Shown in pieces: positions 1 to 9,100 of a DNA stretch of 64,000 nucleotides. Under the pieces are notes generated by a model that ran no database searches, was not told where the DNA came from, and was given only the letters and a program-made list of their open reading frames with translations. Both the position numbers and the translations under genes were made by a program. This DNA is from SUG2458 sp963651465 (GTDB lineage Bacteria > Bacillota_I > Bacilli_A > RFN20 > CAG-826): NCBI GenBank assembly GCA_963651465.1, contig CAVJPS010000012.1:62001-126000 (forward strand), read 5' to 3'. How positions within the stretch are numbered: the stretch's first letter is position 1; each line of letters starts with the position of its first letter.

Positions 1-130
1 TTGTGAAGATTGTAAAAAAGAATATCCAACTGTTGAAAACGGAAAAATATGTCCTCATTGTGGATCTGAACACACTTATCTTTTAACTGGTAATGAAATT
101 ACTATTAAAGAAATAGAAGTTGTAGATTAA
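1..130 (+). CDS. hypA: HypA-like nickel chaperone, C-terminal end
   Basis: Only the last 42 residues are in the window. They carry a zinc-binding CEDC pair, then a CPHCG pair, followed by a LTGNEITIKEIEV ending. This two-CxxC zinc ribbon with that tail is the C-terminal signature of HypA/HybF, which delivers nickel to [NiFe] hydrogenase or urease maturation. The N-terminal nickel-binding MHE start is off the left edge, so the full length and partner genes cannot be seen. A strong hairpin follows the stop. A hydrogenase maturation cluster may lie to the left; that is inference. Confidence 0.72.
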   Translation, partial: CEDCKKEYPTVENGKICPHCGSEHTYLLTGNEITIKEIEVVD

Positions 131-134
131 AAAA

Positions 135-168
135 AACTAAGCCATTCAAATATCATTGAATGGCTTTT
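135..168. terminator. Bidirectional terminator between hypA and the phosphatase gene
   Basis: The stem GCCATTCAA (141-149) pairs with TTGAATGGC (156-164) around a six-base loop. It is flanked by an A-run on the left and a T-run on the right, so it can serve both convergent genes. Confidence 0.8.
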
Positions 169-180
169 AATTTGCCTAAA

Positions 181-654
181 TTATTTATTATACTTATTTA
201 TTAGTTCATCAAACAAATACGTAATACTTTTAGATATATCGTTATAAGTTAAATTAAAGTCTCCTGTATACCATGGATCACTAATTTCATCATCCATACA
301 ATCAGGCAAATATGATTTTAGTAATTTAAATTTATTGTTTTCACCAAACATATATATTAAATTACGAATATTCCAATTATCCATTGCAATTATATAGTCA
401 TATTCTTTAACGTCTAAAGAAGTAATTTGGCGAGCTTTTTTCTTACTATATATTGAATAAGGTATACCAACTTGTTCTAATATTTTGGCTGTACCTCGAT
501 GAATTGGATTTCCTATTTCTTCAGTTGATGTTGCCGCGGATTCTATATGAAAAAGAGAAGAATAACCTTTTTCATCTACATATTTTTGAAATAAGAATTC
601 TGCCATTGGAGAACGACATATATTACCGTGACAAACAAATAAAATTTTAATCAT
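181..654 (-). CDS. Low-molecular-weight protein tyrosine phosphatase
   Basis: A 157-residue cytoplasmic phosphatase of the LMW-PTP family. The catalytic P-loop CX5R is at the N-terminus (C8 to R14, in VCHGNICRS), with the usual SPMAE following. The general-acid Asp lies in the SDPWYTGDF segment near residue 125. The length matches the family. It removes phosphate from phosphotyrosine, or in some bacteria phosphoarginine, residues; the substrate cannot be read from sequence. It follows ldh on the same strand after a 26-base gap with no obvious terminator, so the two may be co-transcribed. Confidence 0.88.
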   Translation of the reverse strand: MIKILFVCHGNICRSPMAEFLFQKYVDEKGYSSLFHIESAATSTEEIGNPIHRGTAKILEQVGIPYSIYSKKKARQITSLDVKEYDYIIAMDNWNIRNLIYMFGENNKFKLLKSYLPDCMDDEISDPWYTGDFNLTYNDISKSITYLFDELINKYNK

Positions 655-680
655 TGTTAATCCTCATATGGTGTTAATAA

Positions 681-1634
681 TTAGTATGAAAACGAATCTT
701 TAATTACTTCTTTTAAAGTATTTGCGGATTTTATTAGTTTTTCTTTTTCTTCTTCATTTAATTTAATAGGGACAAGAGTTTCAACACCATTTTTGCCAAT
801 TACTGCTGGCATACTTAAAGCAACATCGTTAATACCGTAATTTCCGTGTTGAATAGTAGAAACTGGTAGAATAGATTTTTCATCTCTAATTATTGCTTCA
901 CATATTCTTTTAACTGTCATTGCAACACCATAATATGTTGCGTGCTTTTTGTTTATGATATCATATGCACTGTTTTTCACATCGTCAGCAATTTTTTGCA
1001 TTGTATCTTCGTGTTTAAAGTAGCCTCTTAATTCACAAAAATTATTTAAAGGAACACCAGAAACATTAGCACTACTCCAAGCTGCAATTTCACTATCACC
1101 ATGTTCGCCAATGATAAAAGAGTGAACACTACGTCCATCTACGTTAAGGTGTTGACCTAACAGATATTTGAGCCTAGCAGTATCTAAAACAGTACCCGAA
1201 CCAAAAACTCTATTTTCAGGAAAACCTGATAACTTTGTTGCAACATAAGTTAAGATATCAACAGGATTAGCAACAATTAATAAAATACCTTGGCAATTAC
1301 GTTTTGCAATTTCAGGAATAATTGTTTTAAATATAGCAATATTTTTTTTCACTAAATCTAGTCTAGTTTCACCCGGTTTTTGACCTGCACCTGCTGTTAC
1401 AATAATAATTGAAGCATCAACAATATCGTCATAATTTCCGGCATATATTTGCATAGGTTTTGCAAAAGGTAATCCATGACTTATATCCATTGCTTCACCT
1501 TCAGCCTTATTTCTATCGGCGTCAATTAAAACCATTTCTGAAAATAAGCCACTTTGCATTAAAGCAAATGCACTAGATGATCCCACAAAACCACAACCTA
1601 TTATTGCTACTTTTCTTGTGTTAATTAGTTCCAT
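681..1634 (-). CDS. ldh: L-lactate dehydrogenase
   Basis: A 317-residue NAD-dependent dehydrogenase that reduces pyruvate to L-lactate and regenerates NAD+. The Rossmann motif GCGFVG is at residues 13-18. The Gln of the AGQKPGETRLDL loop favours lactate over malate dehydrogenase, and the catalytic His is in IIGEHGDSE. The open frame runs 67 codons further upstream, but the ATG at 1634 is chosen because a GGAAGGGAG ribosome site lies just before it and homology starts there. A TATAAT element and a cre-like sequence lie upstream. This is probably the main fermentative route, together with gap and mgsA in this window. Confidence 0.95.
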   Translation of the reverse strand: MELINTRKVAIIGCGFVGSSSAFALMQSGLFSEMVLIDADRNKAEGEAMDISHGLPFAKPMQIYAGNYDDIVDASIIIVTAGAGQKPGETRLDLVKKNIAIFKTIIPEIAKRNCQGILLIVANPVDILTYVATKLSGFPENRVFGSGTVLDTARLKYLLGQHLNVDGRSVHSFIIGEHGDSEIAAWSSANVSGVPLNNFCELRGYFKHEDTMQKIADDVKNSAYDIINKKHATYYGVAMTVKRICEAIIRDEKSILPVSTIQHGNYGINDVALSMPAVIGKNGVETLVPIKLNEEEKEKLIKSANTLKEVIKDSFSY

Positions 1635-1673
1635 AATAATTTCTCCCTTCCTCATATTTATTTTACAATAAAA

Positions 1674-1726
1674 ATTATATCTATCGTTAGAATATGCTTT
1701 GTATATGTATAATGTAAGCGTTATAA
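1674..1726 (-). promoter_or_regulatory. Possible ldh promoter with a cre-like site
   Basis: On the minus strand a TATAAT hexamer lies about 40 bases before the ldh start, without a good -35 box. The sequence TGTAAGCGTTATAA at 1713-1726 resembles the CcpA cre consensus around its central CG, but is imperfect. A site upstream of the promoter would fit carbon activation of ldh. This rests on pattern matching only. Confidence 0.3.
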
Positions 1727-1834
1727 AATGAAAAAAGCAAAGAAGTGTCCCCATTTTAAAAAAATTATTTATATTATTAAATTGATTTGATATACTTAAT
1801 AATGTAGTAAGTTTAGTAGAAATGGAATAAAGCA

Positions 1835-2560
1835 ATGAAAAATAAAGAAGTAACTTTTAGAAAGAATAGGAAAAAGTGGTGGCGTAATTATATTAATTTT
1901 AAACGTCGCAACAAAAAGAAAGAGCCTAAGTTTATTTATTTAGGCGAAGAATTTGTAGATGGTGCAATTATTCTTTGCAACCATGAAGGCACAAATTGCC
2001 CTCGTACATTAGAATGGTGGTTCCCAAAAGATTTTAGATTCTGGGGTGCTCACGAAATGAATTCAGGCATGCGTAATATGTCTAGATATTTACGTAAAGT
2101 ATTTTATCCACAAAAAAAGAAATGGAAAAAATTTCCTTCTGAATTTGTTGGCACAATAGGAACTCCAATTGCAACTGTTGTTTATAAAGGTATACATTTA
2201 ATTTCATCATATTCTGATATGAGATTTAAAACCACTATTGATGAATCTTTAGAAACATTAAAAAATAATGAAAGTATTATTATATTTCCAGAAGATTCCA
2301 CAAATGGATATTTAAAACATTTAGAAGGTTTTCATCCTGGATTTGTTGCATTAATGCAAATGTCATTACGTCGACTTAATTATGATGCACCAATATATGT
2401 AATGTTCTGGCATAAACAAGAAAATGTATTTGTAGTTGATAAAGCTTACAAAACAAGCGAATTATTAAAAGAATTTAATAATGATCGTGATGCTATTTGT
2501 AAGTTCTTATGTGATAGATGTAATGTTTGTAGTGACTACGATGTAAGTAATGTAAAGTAG
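1835..2560 (+). CDS. PlsC-like acyltransferase-fold protein
   Basis: A 241-residue protein resembling lysophospholipid acyltransferases. It has a very basic N-terminus (about residues 1-30), an acceptor-type motif ILCNHEGTNC near residue 50 and an IIIFPEDSTNG motif corresponding to FPEG. The canonical catalytic HX4D would need Asp at residue 55, but Cys is there, so its activity is uncertain. It is divergent from ldh and ends in its own terminator, so it is monocistronic. It may act on membrane phospholipid or be a non-catalytic relative. There is no clear signal peptide. The ribosome site before the ATG is weak. Confidence 0.6.
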   Translation: MKNKEVTFRKNRKKWWRNYINFKRRNKKKEPKFIYLGEEFVDGAIILCNHEGTNCPRTLEWWFPKDFRFWGAHEMNSGMRNMSRYLRKVFYPQKKKWKKFPSEFVGTIGTPIATVVYKGIHLISSYSDMRFKTTIDESLETLKNNESIIIFPEDSTNGYLKHLEGFHPGFVALMQMSLRRLNYDAPIYVMFWHKQENVFVVDKAYKTSELLKEFNNDRDAICKFLCDRCNVCSDYDVSNVK

Positions 2561-2580
2561 GATTTTATTCCTACTTTTTC
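2554..2580 (+). terminator. Terminator of the PlsC-like gene
   Basis: A nine-base perfect stem AAAGTAGGA / TCCTACTTT with a six-base loop overlaps the stop codon and is followed by a T-rich tail. Confidence 0.85.
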
Positions 2581-2649
2581 TTTTTATTAATGTAATTATG
2601 TAATAATAAATGATTTTTTATACAAATTTATAAGAAGAGAAGAAAGTTT

Positions 2650-2686
2650 AAAAAAAATAAATACGCATTCAACATACGTATTTATT
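2650..2686 (-). terminator. Terminator of the DUF362 gene
   Basis: On the minus strand AATAAATACG pairs with CGTATTTATT around an 11-base loop, followed by a run of T. It lies directly after the DUF362 stop. Confidence 0.75.
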
Positions 2687-2694
2687 ATTTCTTT

Positions 2695-3570
2695 TTATTC
2701 GTTTGTAATATCGATTAATTCGTATTCTCGACTACCAAATCCTAATTCATTTGCAGCTTCAATAGTATGAACACCATTACGGGATTCTACACGTTCAATA
2801 AAGTGAGCTTTTCCAGGATCATTTGATTTATAAACTAAATCAATACAAGCTTGGTCAATTGCAACTGGATCGTTAGAAATTAACATTCCTATATCTTTTA
2901 AGCAAGGATCTTCTGCAACTTCACAACAGTCACAATCTACTGACATATTTTTCATGACGTTTATATAGACCAAATTTTCTTTTTTAAAATAGTCAACTAC
3001 AGAAGAAGCTGCATCTGCCATTGATTCTAAGAATAAATCATGTGGAGCAGACCATATTTCTTCTGGTTTACCAGCACCGTGTATATATGCTTTACCATAA
3101 CTTGAGGCACAACCTATTGATAATTGTTTTAAAGCTCCTCCATAGCCTCCCATTGGGTGGCCTTTAAAATGTGATAAAACAATCATTGAATCATAATTTT
3201 TAATATTTTTACCTAAATAGTTCTTTTTAATTACTTTTCCGTTTGGAATATCTATTTCAAGATCAGGTCCTTCTGCGTCCATTAAATCAACAGTGAAATA
3301 TTTATTCCATCCATGATCTTTCATTAATTTAAGATGTTTTTCAGTTGTATTACGAGCTCCTTCGTAAGCTGTATTACATTCAACTACCGTACCATTTAAG
3401 TGGTCAATAATAAGTTTCCAAAATTCGGGTTTTAAGAAATTTTGATTTCCTTTTTCTCCAGAATGTAATTTAATAGCGACATTACCCTTTAGGGTAATTC
3501 CTAATTTCTTATATAATTTAATAACTGATTCTGGAGATAAATCACTTGTAAAATAAACTTTTGATTTCAT
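2695..3570 (-). CDS. DUF362 family protein without ferredoxin domain
   Basis: A 291-residue protein of the DUF362 type, recognised from the LSHFKGHPMGGYGGALKQLS core and the later ISNDPVAIDQACIDL segment. Many DUF362 proteins carry an extra 4Fe-4S ferredoxin domain. Here there is only a compact cysteine cluster (CDCCEVAEDPC, about residues 213-223), which could hold a metal or cluster. The biochemical role of the family is not established. It is monocistronic, with its own terminator, and diverges from addB. Confidence 0.75.
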   Translation of the reverse strand: MKSKVYFTSDLSPESVIKLYKKLGITLKGNVAIKLHSGEKGNQNFLKPEFWKLIIDHLNGTVVECNTAYEGARNTTEKHLKLMKDHGWNKYFTVDLMDAEGPDLEIDIPNGKVIKKNYLGKNIKNYDSMIVLSHFKGHPMGGYGGALKQLSIGCASSYGKAYIHGAGKPEEIWSAPHDLFLESMADAASSVVDYFKKENLVYINVMKNMSVDCDCCEVAEDPCLKDIGMLISNDPVAIDQACIDLVYKSNDPGKAHFIERVESRNGVHTIEAANELGFGSREYELIDITNE

Positions 3571-3706
3571 ATTTTTACCTCATATAATTATTATATCAAA
3601 TTAAAATATTAATCCTTATAAAATATTTTTTAGTATTTTGTTTTTTATTTATAAGTCTATACCTAAAGGTTAGTTTATAGTAAAATAAATTTAGTTGGTG
3701 AACATT

Positions 3707-5965
3707 ATGAAAATTGAAAATAATAGTATTATAATATGTCCAAGTGACATTAAACAAAATTTAATAAAATCTCTAACAAAAGAGAATCCTTTTTATAATG
3801 TTAAATTTTTAACAAAAGGACAAATTATAAGAGGTTTTACATTTGAATACGATGATAAAGCACTTTATTACGTTCATAATAAACTAGGTTTATCATATGA
3901 ACTTTGTGATGAATTACTAGAAAATGTTACAAATAAAAAATATGATTCAGAAAAAGTCAAAAGCCTTAATAATCTTTATGATGAACTTTTTAGTCACTAT
4001 TTATTAGATTTTAATTCTTTTTTCAAACATCTTTTTAATAATAGAAAAGTTTATATAATTGGTTATAGTAAAAACGATAAAGAATTAAATAATATATTAG
4101 TCAATCATAATATTAACTTTGAATATATAAATAATAATAAGGAAAATGTGCAGCATACAGTTTATTGTTTTGATAATGCTGAAGATGAAATTAATTATTT
4201 ATTTAACCAAATAGGAAGTTTAATTGAAAAAGGAGTAGATTTAAACAATATTTATATTTACCCTGTTGAAGACGAATATAAGAAGATATTAGTTAAGTAT
4301 ATGAATTTTCATAATATTCCAATGGAACTAGGTGAAAATTATTATTTAAGTGAATCACCTATATTTAAGTGGTTTATTTCTCGTTATGAAGCTGATGGCT
4401 CTAGTGAAGAAATTATTCTAGAAGAAGCAATAAATGCCTTTAACGATAAATATAATGCTTGCAATGCTATAACTGAAATTATTAATCAAGTTAACACTTT
4501 AAAAATTTCAAAAAAAGAAAAAATAGAATTAATTAAGTATAAAGCTAGTATTAAAAAATTAGATAATATACATTATAGAAAATCAATTAAAATGACAAAT
4601 AATACGTATTTTGAAAAAGGCGATTATTTGTTTGTTTTAGGTTTTAATTTAAAATCTTTTCCAATTATTAAGAAAGATAATGATTATTTATCTGATTGTG
4701 AAAAAGAAAATCTTGGATTAAATACATCAAGTGATGAAAATATGATTAATAAAGAAAAACTCATTAATTTACTTAATTCATTTGATAAAGATCATTTAAT
4801 AATTACTTTTGGTGACAGAACCGTAAATACTAAGAATTATAAATCAACTATTATTCAGGATTTAAAGTATGAAGTAAAAAATGGAGTAATTGATAATAGA
4901 AGATATTCTACTCGTTTAGCAAGATATGAATGTAGTAAAGAAAAAGAAGAATATTTACTTTATAGGCATAAAGGAAAACATTTAAATGCTTTTTCTGATA
5001 AAGAACTAGAATTTAAAGAATACGATAATAATTTTAAATGGGAAGGTACACCTAAATTTGAAATTAAAAAAATAGCATATACTTCTTTAAATGATTATTT
5101 TAAATGCCCTTTTATGTATTATTTAAGTTACATGTTAAATGTATCAGATTTTGAAGGTAATTTTAATTCTAATTTAGGTACGTTTGTACATGAAATTCTA
5201 GAAAAAAATGTTAAAAATGAAACTTTTGATTTTGATGATTTTAGACAAAAGTATGAAGATTTCTTTAAGACTAATAAAGAAAAATTTCTTGTAAATGAAT
5301 GTCGTCCTGCTATTTATGCAATGGTTAAATTCAACTACGATTTATCTAAAATTAGTTCCTTCAATGAAATAAAGACAGAACAAGAACTTAATAGTAAATT
5401 AAATGATGTAACTATTGAAGGTAAAATAGATAGGCTTTATGTAAATAGTGAGAATAAGTACATTGCAATTGTTGATTTTAAAACAGGTAAAGAAAAATTT
5501 GACTACAAAAAAGTTCCTTATAATTTTAGTATGCAATTACCTATTTATTCCTACTTGGTTAATGAAAAATATAAAGACTTTATGTTAATAGGACTTTTTA
5601 TTCAAAATGTGTTTGACAAATCAAATAATAGATATAGAGGTGTCATATTAAACGATGAAGAAATTGTAAAAAAATTAGATAATACTTATGGGAAAGATCA
5701 TGATGGAGTATATGTTTCTAATAAAGAATCTGTATCATTATCTAATGATGAAATTGTAGCCTTGGGTAACAATGCAAAACAAAGTATTATTGATGCAATT
5801 AATTCCATCAAAAGCGGTGAATTTCCTATTACTCAAAAATATATTGATGGTAAAGATGAATCATGCAAATATTGTAATTTCAAAGATATATGTTTTAAAA
5901 CAAATAAAAATAAGATTGATTTAGATGAAAAAAAAGATACGGAAGGAGCTGATAATAATGAGTGA
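3707..5965 (+). CDS. addB: ATP-dependent nuclease subunit B (AddB/RexB type)
   Basis: The 752-residue B subunit of the AddAB helicase-nuclease that processes double-strand breaks for RecA. The C-terminal half has the PD-(D/E)XK nuclease (EGKIDRLY, then IVDFKTGK) and the four-cysteine iron-sulfur clasp. The first Cys is in FKCPFMYYLSY and the last three are in CKYCNFKDIC. No Walker A motif is visible at the N-terminus, as in streptococcal RexB, and the protein is clearly shorter than the roughly 1160-residue Bacillus AddB. The ATG at 3707 is preferred over the TTG at 3695 because GGTGA lies five bases before it. It overlaps addA by eight bases, showing translational coupling. Confidence 0.88.
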   Translation: MKIENNSIIICPSDIKQNLIKSLTKENPFYNVKFLTKGQIIRGFTFEYDDKALYYVHNKLGLSYELCDELLENVTNKKYDSEKVKSLNNLYDELFSHYLLDFNSFFKHLFNNRKVYIIGYSKNDKELNNILVNHNINFEYINNNKENVQHTVYCFDNAEDEINYLFNQIGSLIEKGVDLNNIYIYPVEDEYKKILVKYMNFHNIPMELGENYYLSESPIFKWFISRYEADGSSEEIILEEAINAFNDKYNACNAITEIINQVNTLKISKKEKIELIKYKASIKKLDNIHYRKSIKMTNNTYFEKGDYLFVLGFNLKSFPIIKKDNDYLSDCEKENLGLNTSSDENMINKEKLINLLNSFDKDHLIITFGDRTVNTKNYKSTIIQDLKYEVKNGVIDNRRYSTRLARYECSKEKEEYLLYRHKGKHLNAFSDKELEFKEYDNNFKWEGTPKFEIKKIAYTSLNDYFKCPFMYYLSYMLNVSDFEGNFNSNLGTFVHEILEKNVKNETFDFDDFRQKYEDFFKTNKEKFLVNECRPAIYAMVKFNYDLSKISSFNEIKTEQELNSKLNDVTIEGKIDRLYVNSENKYIAIVDFKTGKEKFDYKKVPYNFSMQLPIYSYLVNEKYKDFMLIGLFIQNVFDKSNNRYRGVILNDEEIVKKLDNTYGKDHDGVYVSNKESVSLSNDEIVALGNNAKQSIIDAINSIKSGEFPITQKYIDGKDESCKYCNFKDICFKTNKNKIDLDEKKDTEGADNNE

Positions 5966-8900
5966 AACTAATTTTACTGATGACCAACTTAAAGCACGTG
6001 ATGACTCAGGTCATAATATTATTGTGTCAGCTGGGGCAGGAAGCGGAAAAACTTTCGTATTAGCACATAGAGTTTTACATTTTATAACAGAAAAAAATTA
6101 TAAGATTAAAGATTTCTTAATTGTTACTTTTACAGTCGAAGCTGCTGGAGAAATGAAAGAAAGAATAAGAAATTTCTTAACTGATGCTAATTCACCAGAA
6201 GCAAATTTAGTTGATGAAGCTGATATTGGAACATTTGATGCTTTAATGTTACAAATTGTTAAACGTTATCATAATTTGATTAATGTATCTAATTCGATAT
6301 CAATAATTGATAATTCAATTATAAAAACTAAAGTTATTGAATATATTAATGAAGAATTTGAAAGACTTTATGGCGTTGAAGGCAAAACACCTTTTAAAGA
6401 CGGAGTTAGAAGAATGTCTGTCGAAAAAAAAGATGATAATGTAGTTGATTTAACTTATAAAATATATTCATATTTTGGTGATAAAAGTGATTATGAAATA
6501 GCAATTGATGAGTATTTTAATAAAGTTTATAATCCAACATTTATTAAAGATAATATCATTAAGTATTATGTAGATATATTTCTTAATTTCCGTGAAAATC
6601 TTAAGGTTGGTATTGAAAGTTCACAATATTGGTCTAGTGCAAAAGGCATTGATTTTTATAATGAATTATACTCGGACTGGGAAAACTTTTTACTGTGTGA
6701 GGAAAACTATGATTCTTTAATGAATAATTTTCCTTTAAAATTTAGTTTTACAACCCAGCAATGCGATAATGAGGATGATAAAAAAGCAAGAAACCAATTA
6801 AAAGACGATATCAATTTATTTAAAAATGATTATTTTTCAGAATTCAAAATGTTTAAAGATGAACAATCTATCATTGATAGAATACTTGAAGATAAAGAAT
6901 TTATACATGAACTTTTAAACGTTGTTAAAAATGTTCGTAAACGTATTGATGATTATAAAAAAGAATTAAATTGTTATGAATTTGTTGATATTTCTAATAT
7001 GGCAATTAATCTTATTAAAAATAATGACGATGTTCGTAATGAACTTAAGAACAAATATAAGATGATTATGGTTGATGAGTATCAAGATACAAGTACTAGT
7101 CAAGAAGAATTTGTAAACTTAATTGGTAATAATAATGTTTATATGGTTGGTGATGTTAAACAATCAATTTACGGATTCCGTGGTGCACGACCTGAATTAT
7201 TTCAAAATAAATACAATTTATATAAGAATGATTCGACTAAAGGAGAAGCAATTGATTTAAGATATAACTTCCGTTCTAGAGGTGAAGTTCTAACTGATAT
7301 CAATAATATGTTTAAGACATTAATGGTTGAATCATTAGGTGGAATTAATTACACTAGAGATCATATTATCGGTATTGGAAATACTGATTATGCAAAAGTA
7401 GGTTCTAATGGACAAGATTGTCATTTTCAAATCCTTCCTTACGATTGTAAAGATAGAAATGGCAATAGTGAAATTGAAGCAAATATTATAGTTAATGACA
7501 TTATTGATAAAATGAATAGCAAATATCAAGTAATGGAAAAAGACAAATTACGTGATTGTAAGTTGAGCGATTTTTGTATCTTGATAAGTACGACTACTGA
7601 TTTTGAAACGTTTATTAAAGTATTTGAAGAAAGAGGAGTGCCTCTTAATACTTTATGTGATATTAAAATATCTGAACACTTACAACCAGTTTATATTATT
7701 CAAAATATAATAAGAATGATTGATTATATAAAGAGCAATAAAGAAAAAGATTCTTTATTTAATCATTCATATACTTCAATTGCTCGTTCATATATATTTG
7801 AATATAGTGACGATAGAATATATCAAGTAATTACTAATCATGATTTTGATAATGATGAACTATACTGTACTTTTAAATCTATCATAGATAATAACTTAGA
7901 TGAAAAGTTATCTACTATTCTTCAAAAAATTTTATATGAAATTGGTTTATACGATAAACTATCTAAATTAGGTGACATTAAGAGTTTTGAATACTTATAT
8001 GATAATCTTATTTCAAATGTTGTAATTATGGAAAAGATGAATTATTCAATAACAAACATCATTGATTATTTTGAAGATTTAAAAAACGAAGACAATAAGG
8101 CAAAAATTACTGGAATAAAAAAGAATATTGATAGTGTAAATTTAATGACTATTCATAAATCTAAAGGACTAGAATTTAATATTATTTATTATCCTTGTTT
8201 AAGTAAAACTAATTTCTTTGGTAGGTCAAAAGGTGATACTAAAATAGATTTGTATGGCGTTTCTTTTAAAAGTAGTAGTGAGAACCCTCTCAGCCCTGTT
8301 TTAAAATTTGAAAATAATATTAATACTATCAGTGAAAAGATAAGACTTTGGTATGTTGCGTTAACCCGTGCTAAAGAAAAAATGATATTTATCTATAAAG
8401 TTAGTAATGGTGTTAAAAAACTTGAAAAAGCAGGAGCAATGGTGCACTTATTAAAATACTCACTTCAAGATAATTGTTTTCCATCTATTGGAATTTTAGA
8501 TGTACCAAAGAATAGCACTTTAAATCTTAAAGAAGATAATTCATCTAATAATGAAAAATTCATTATAAAAGATCTTCCTATTAATAAAGAAGAAATCGAA
8601 ATCAAAAAAGCTAGTAAAGAAATAAAGAGTAATGTTAATTATGATGCATTAACATTTGGTACTCAATTACACTTTATTATGGAAGTATTTGATTTTAAGA
8701 AAAAAGATTTTTCTATGTTCGATGAAAAAAATAAAAAATATAAAGATATTGTAGAAAAATTTATTAATTCACCATTACTAAAAGATATTGATAAAAAGAA
8801 TTGTGAGTTATTCCGTGAATTCTCATTTAATGATGAAAAGAATAACACTCATGGTATTATCGACTTATTTATTAAATATGATGATCATATTGATATTATC

Positions 8901-9044
8901 GATTATAAAACTAAAGAGATTAGTGATTCTTTATATGATACTCAATTACATGTTTATCGTGATTATTTACAAACAATATCTAATTTGCCAATTAATATGT
9001 ATTTATATTCTTTAACAACTGGAGAATATAGAAAAGTAGAATAA
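5958..9044 (+). CDS. addA: ATP-dependent helicase/nuclease subunit A
   Basis: A 1028-residue UvrD-type SF1 helicase with a C-terminal nuclease, the partner of AddB in double-strand break resection. Visible helicase motifs in order: SAGAGSGKT (Walker A), VTFTVEAAGEMKERI, VDEYQDTS (motif II), GDVKQSIYGFRGA (motif III), LRYNFRSR (IV), MTIHKSKGLEFNIIY (V) and LWYVALTRAKEKM (VI). The C-terminal nuclease shows GIIDLF and IDIIDYKTK. The start is the ATG at 5958, which has GGAAGGAG ahead of it inside the end of addB. It is somewhat shorter than Bacillus AddA (about 1200 residues). Confidence 0.93.
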   Translation: MSETNFTDDQLKARDDSGHNIIVSAGAGSGKTFVLAHRVLHFITEKNYKIKDFLIVTFTVEAAGEMKERIRNFLTDANSPEANLVDEADIGTFDALMLQIVKRYHNLINVSNSISIIDNSIIKTKVIEYINEEFERLYGVEGKTPFKDGVRRMSVEKKDDNVVDLTYKIYSYFGDKSDYEIAIDEYFNKVYNPTFIKDNIIKYYVDIFLNFRENLKVGIESSQYWSSAKGIDFYNELYSDWENFLLCEENYDSLMNNFPLKFSFTTQQCDNEDDKKARNQLKDDINLFKNDYFSEFKMFKDEQSIIDRILEDKEFIHELLNVVKNVRKRIDDYKKELNCYEFVDISNMAINLIKNNDDVRNELKNKYKMIMVDEYQDTSTSQEEFVNLIGNNNVYMVGDVKQSIYGFRGARPELFQNKYNLYKNDSTKGEAIDLRYNFRSRGEVLTDINNMFKTLMVESLGGINYTRDHIIGIGNTDYAKVGSNGQDCHFQILPYDCKDRNGNSEIEANIIVNDIIDKMNSKYQVMEKDKLRDCKLSDFCILISTTTDFETFIKVFEERGVPLNTLCDIKISEHLQPVYIIQNIIRMIDYIKSNKEKDSLFNHSYTSIARSYIFEYSDDRIYQVITNHDFDNDELYCTFKSIIDNNLDEKLSTILQKILYEIGLYDKLSKLGDIKSFEYLYDNLISNVVIMEKMNYSITNIIDYFEDLKNEDNKAKITGIKKNIDSVNLMTIHKSKGLEFNIIYYPCLSKTNFFGRSKGDTKIDLYGVSFKSSSENPLSPVLKFENNINTISEKIRLWYVALTRAKEKMIFIYKVSNGVKKLEKAGAMVHLLKYSLQDNCFPSIGILDVPKNSTLNLKEDNSSNNEKFIIKDLPINKEEIEIKKASKEIKSNVNYDALTFGTQLHFIMEVFDFKKKDFSMFDEKNKKYKDIVEKFINSPLLKDIDKKNCELFREFSFNDEKNNTHGIIDLFIKYDDHIDIIDYKTKEISDSLYDTQLHVYRDYLQTISNLPINMYLYSLTTGEYRKVE

Positions 9045-9100
9045 GATGTAATAATAAAATCATTGTGATAAAATGATATTATAGATTGGGGTGTAAGATA

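Noticed and set aside
681..1835. Longer ldh start at 1835
   Set aside because: The extra 67 residues are hydrophobic and unlike any LDH; the ATG at 1634 has a good ribosome site and the correct Rossmann start.
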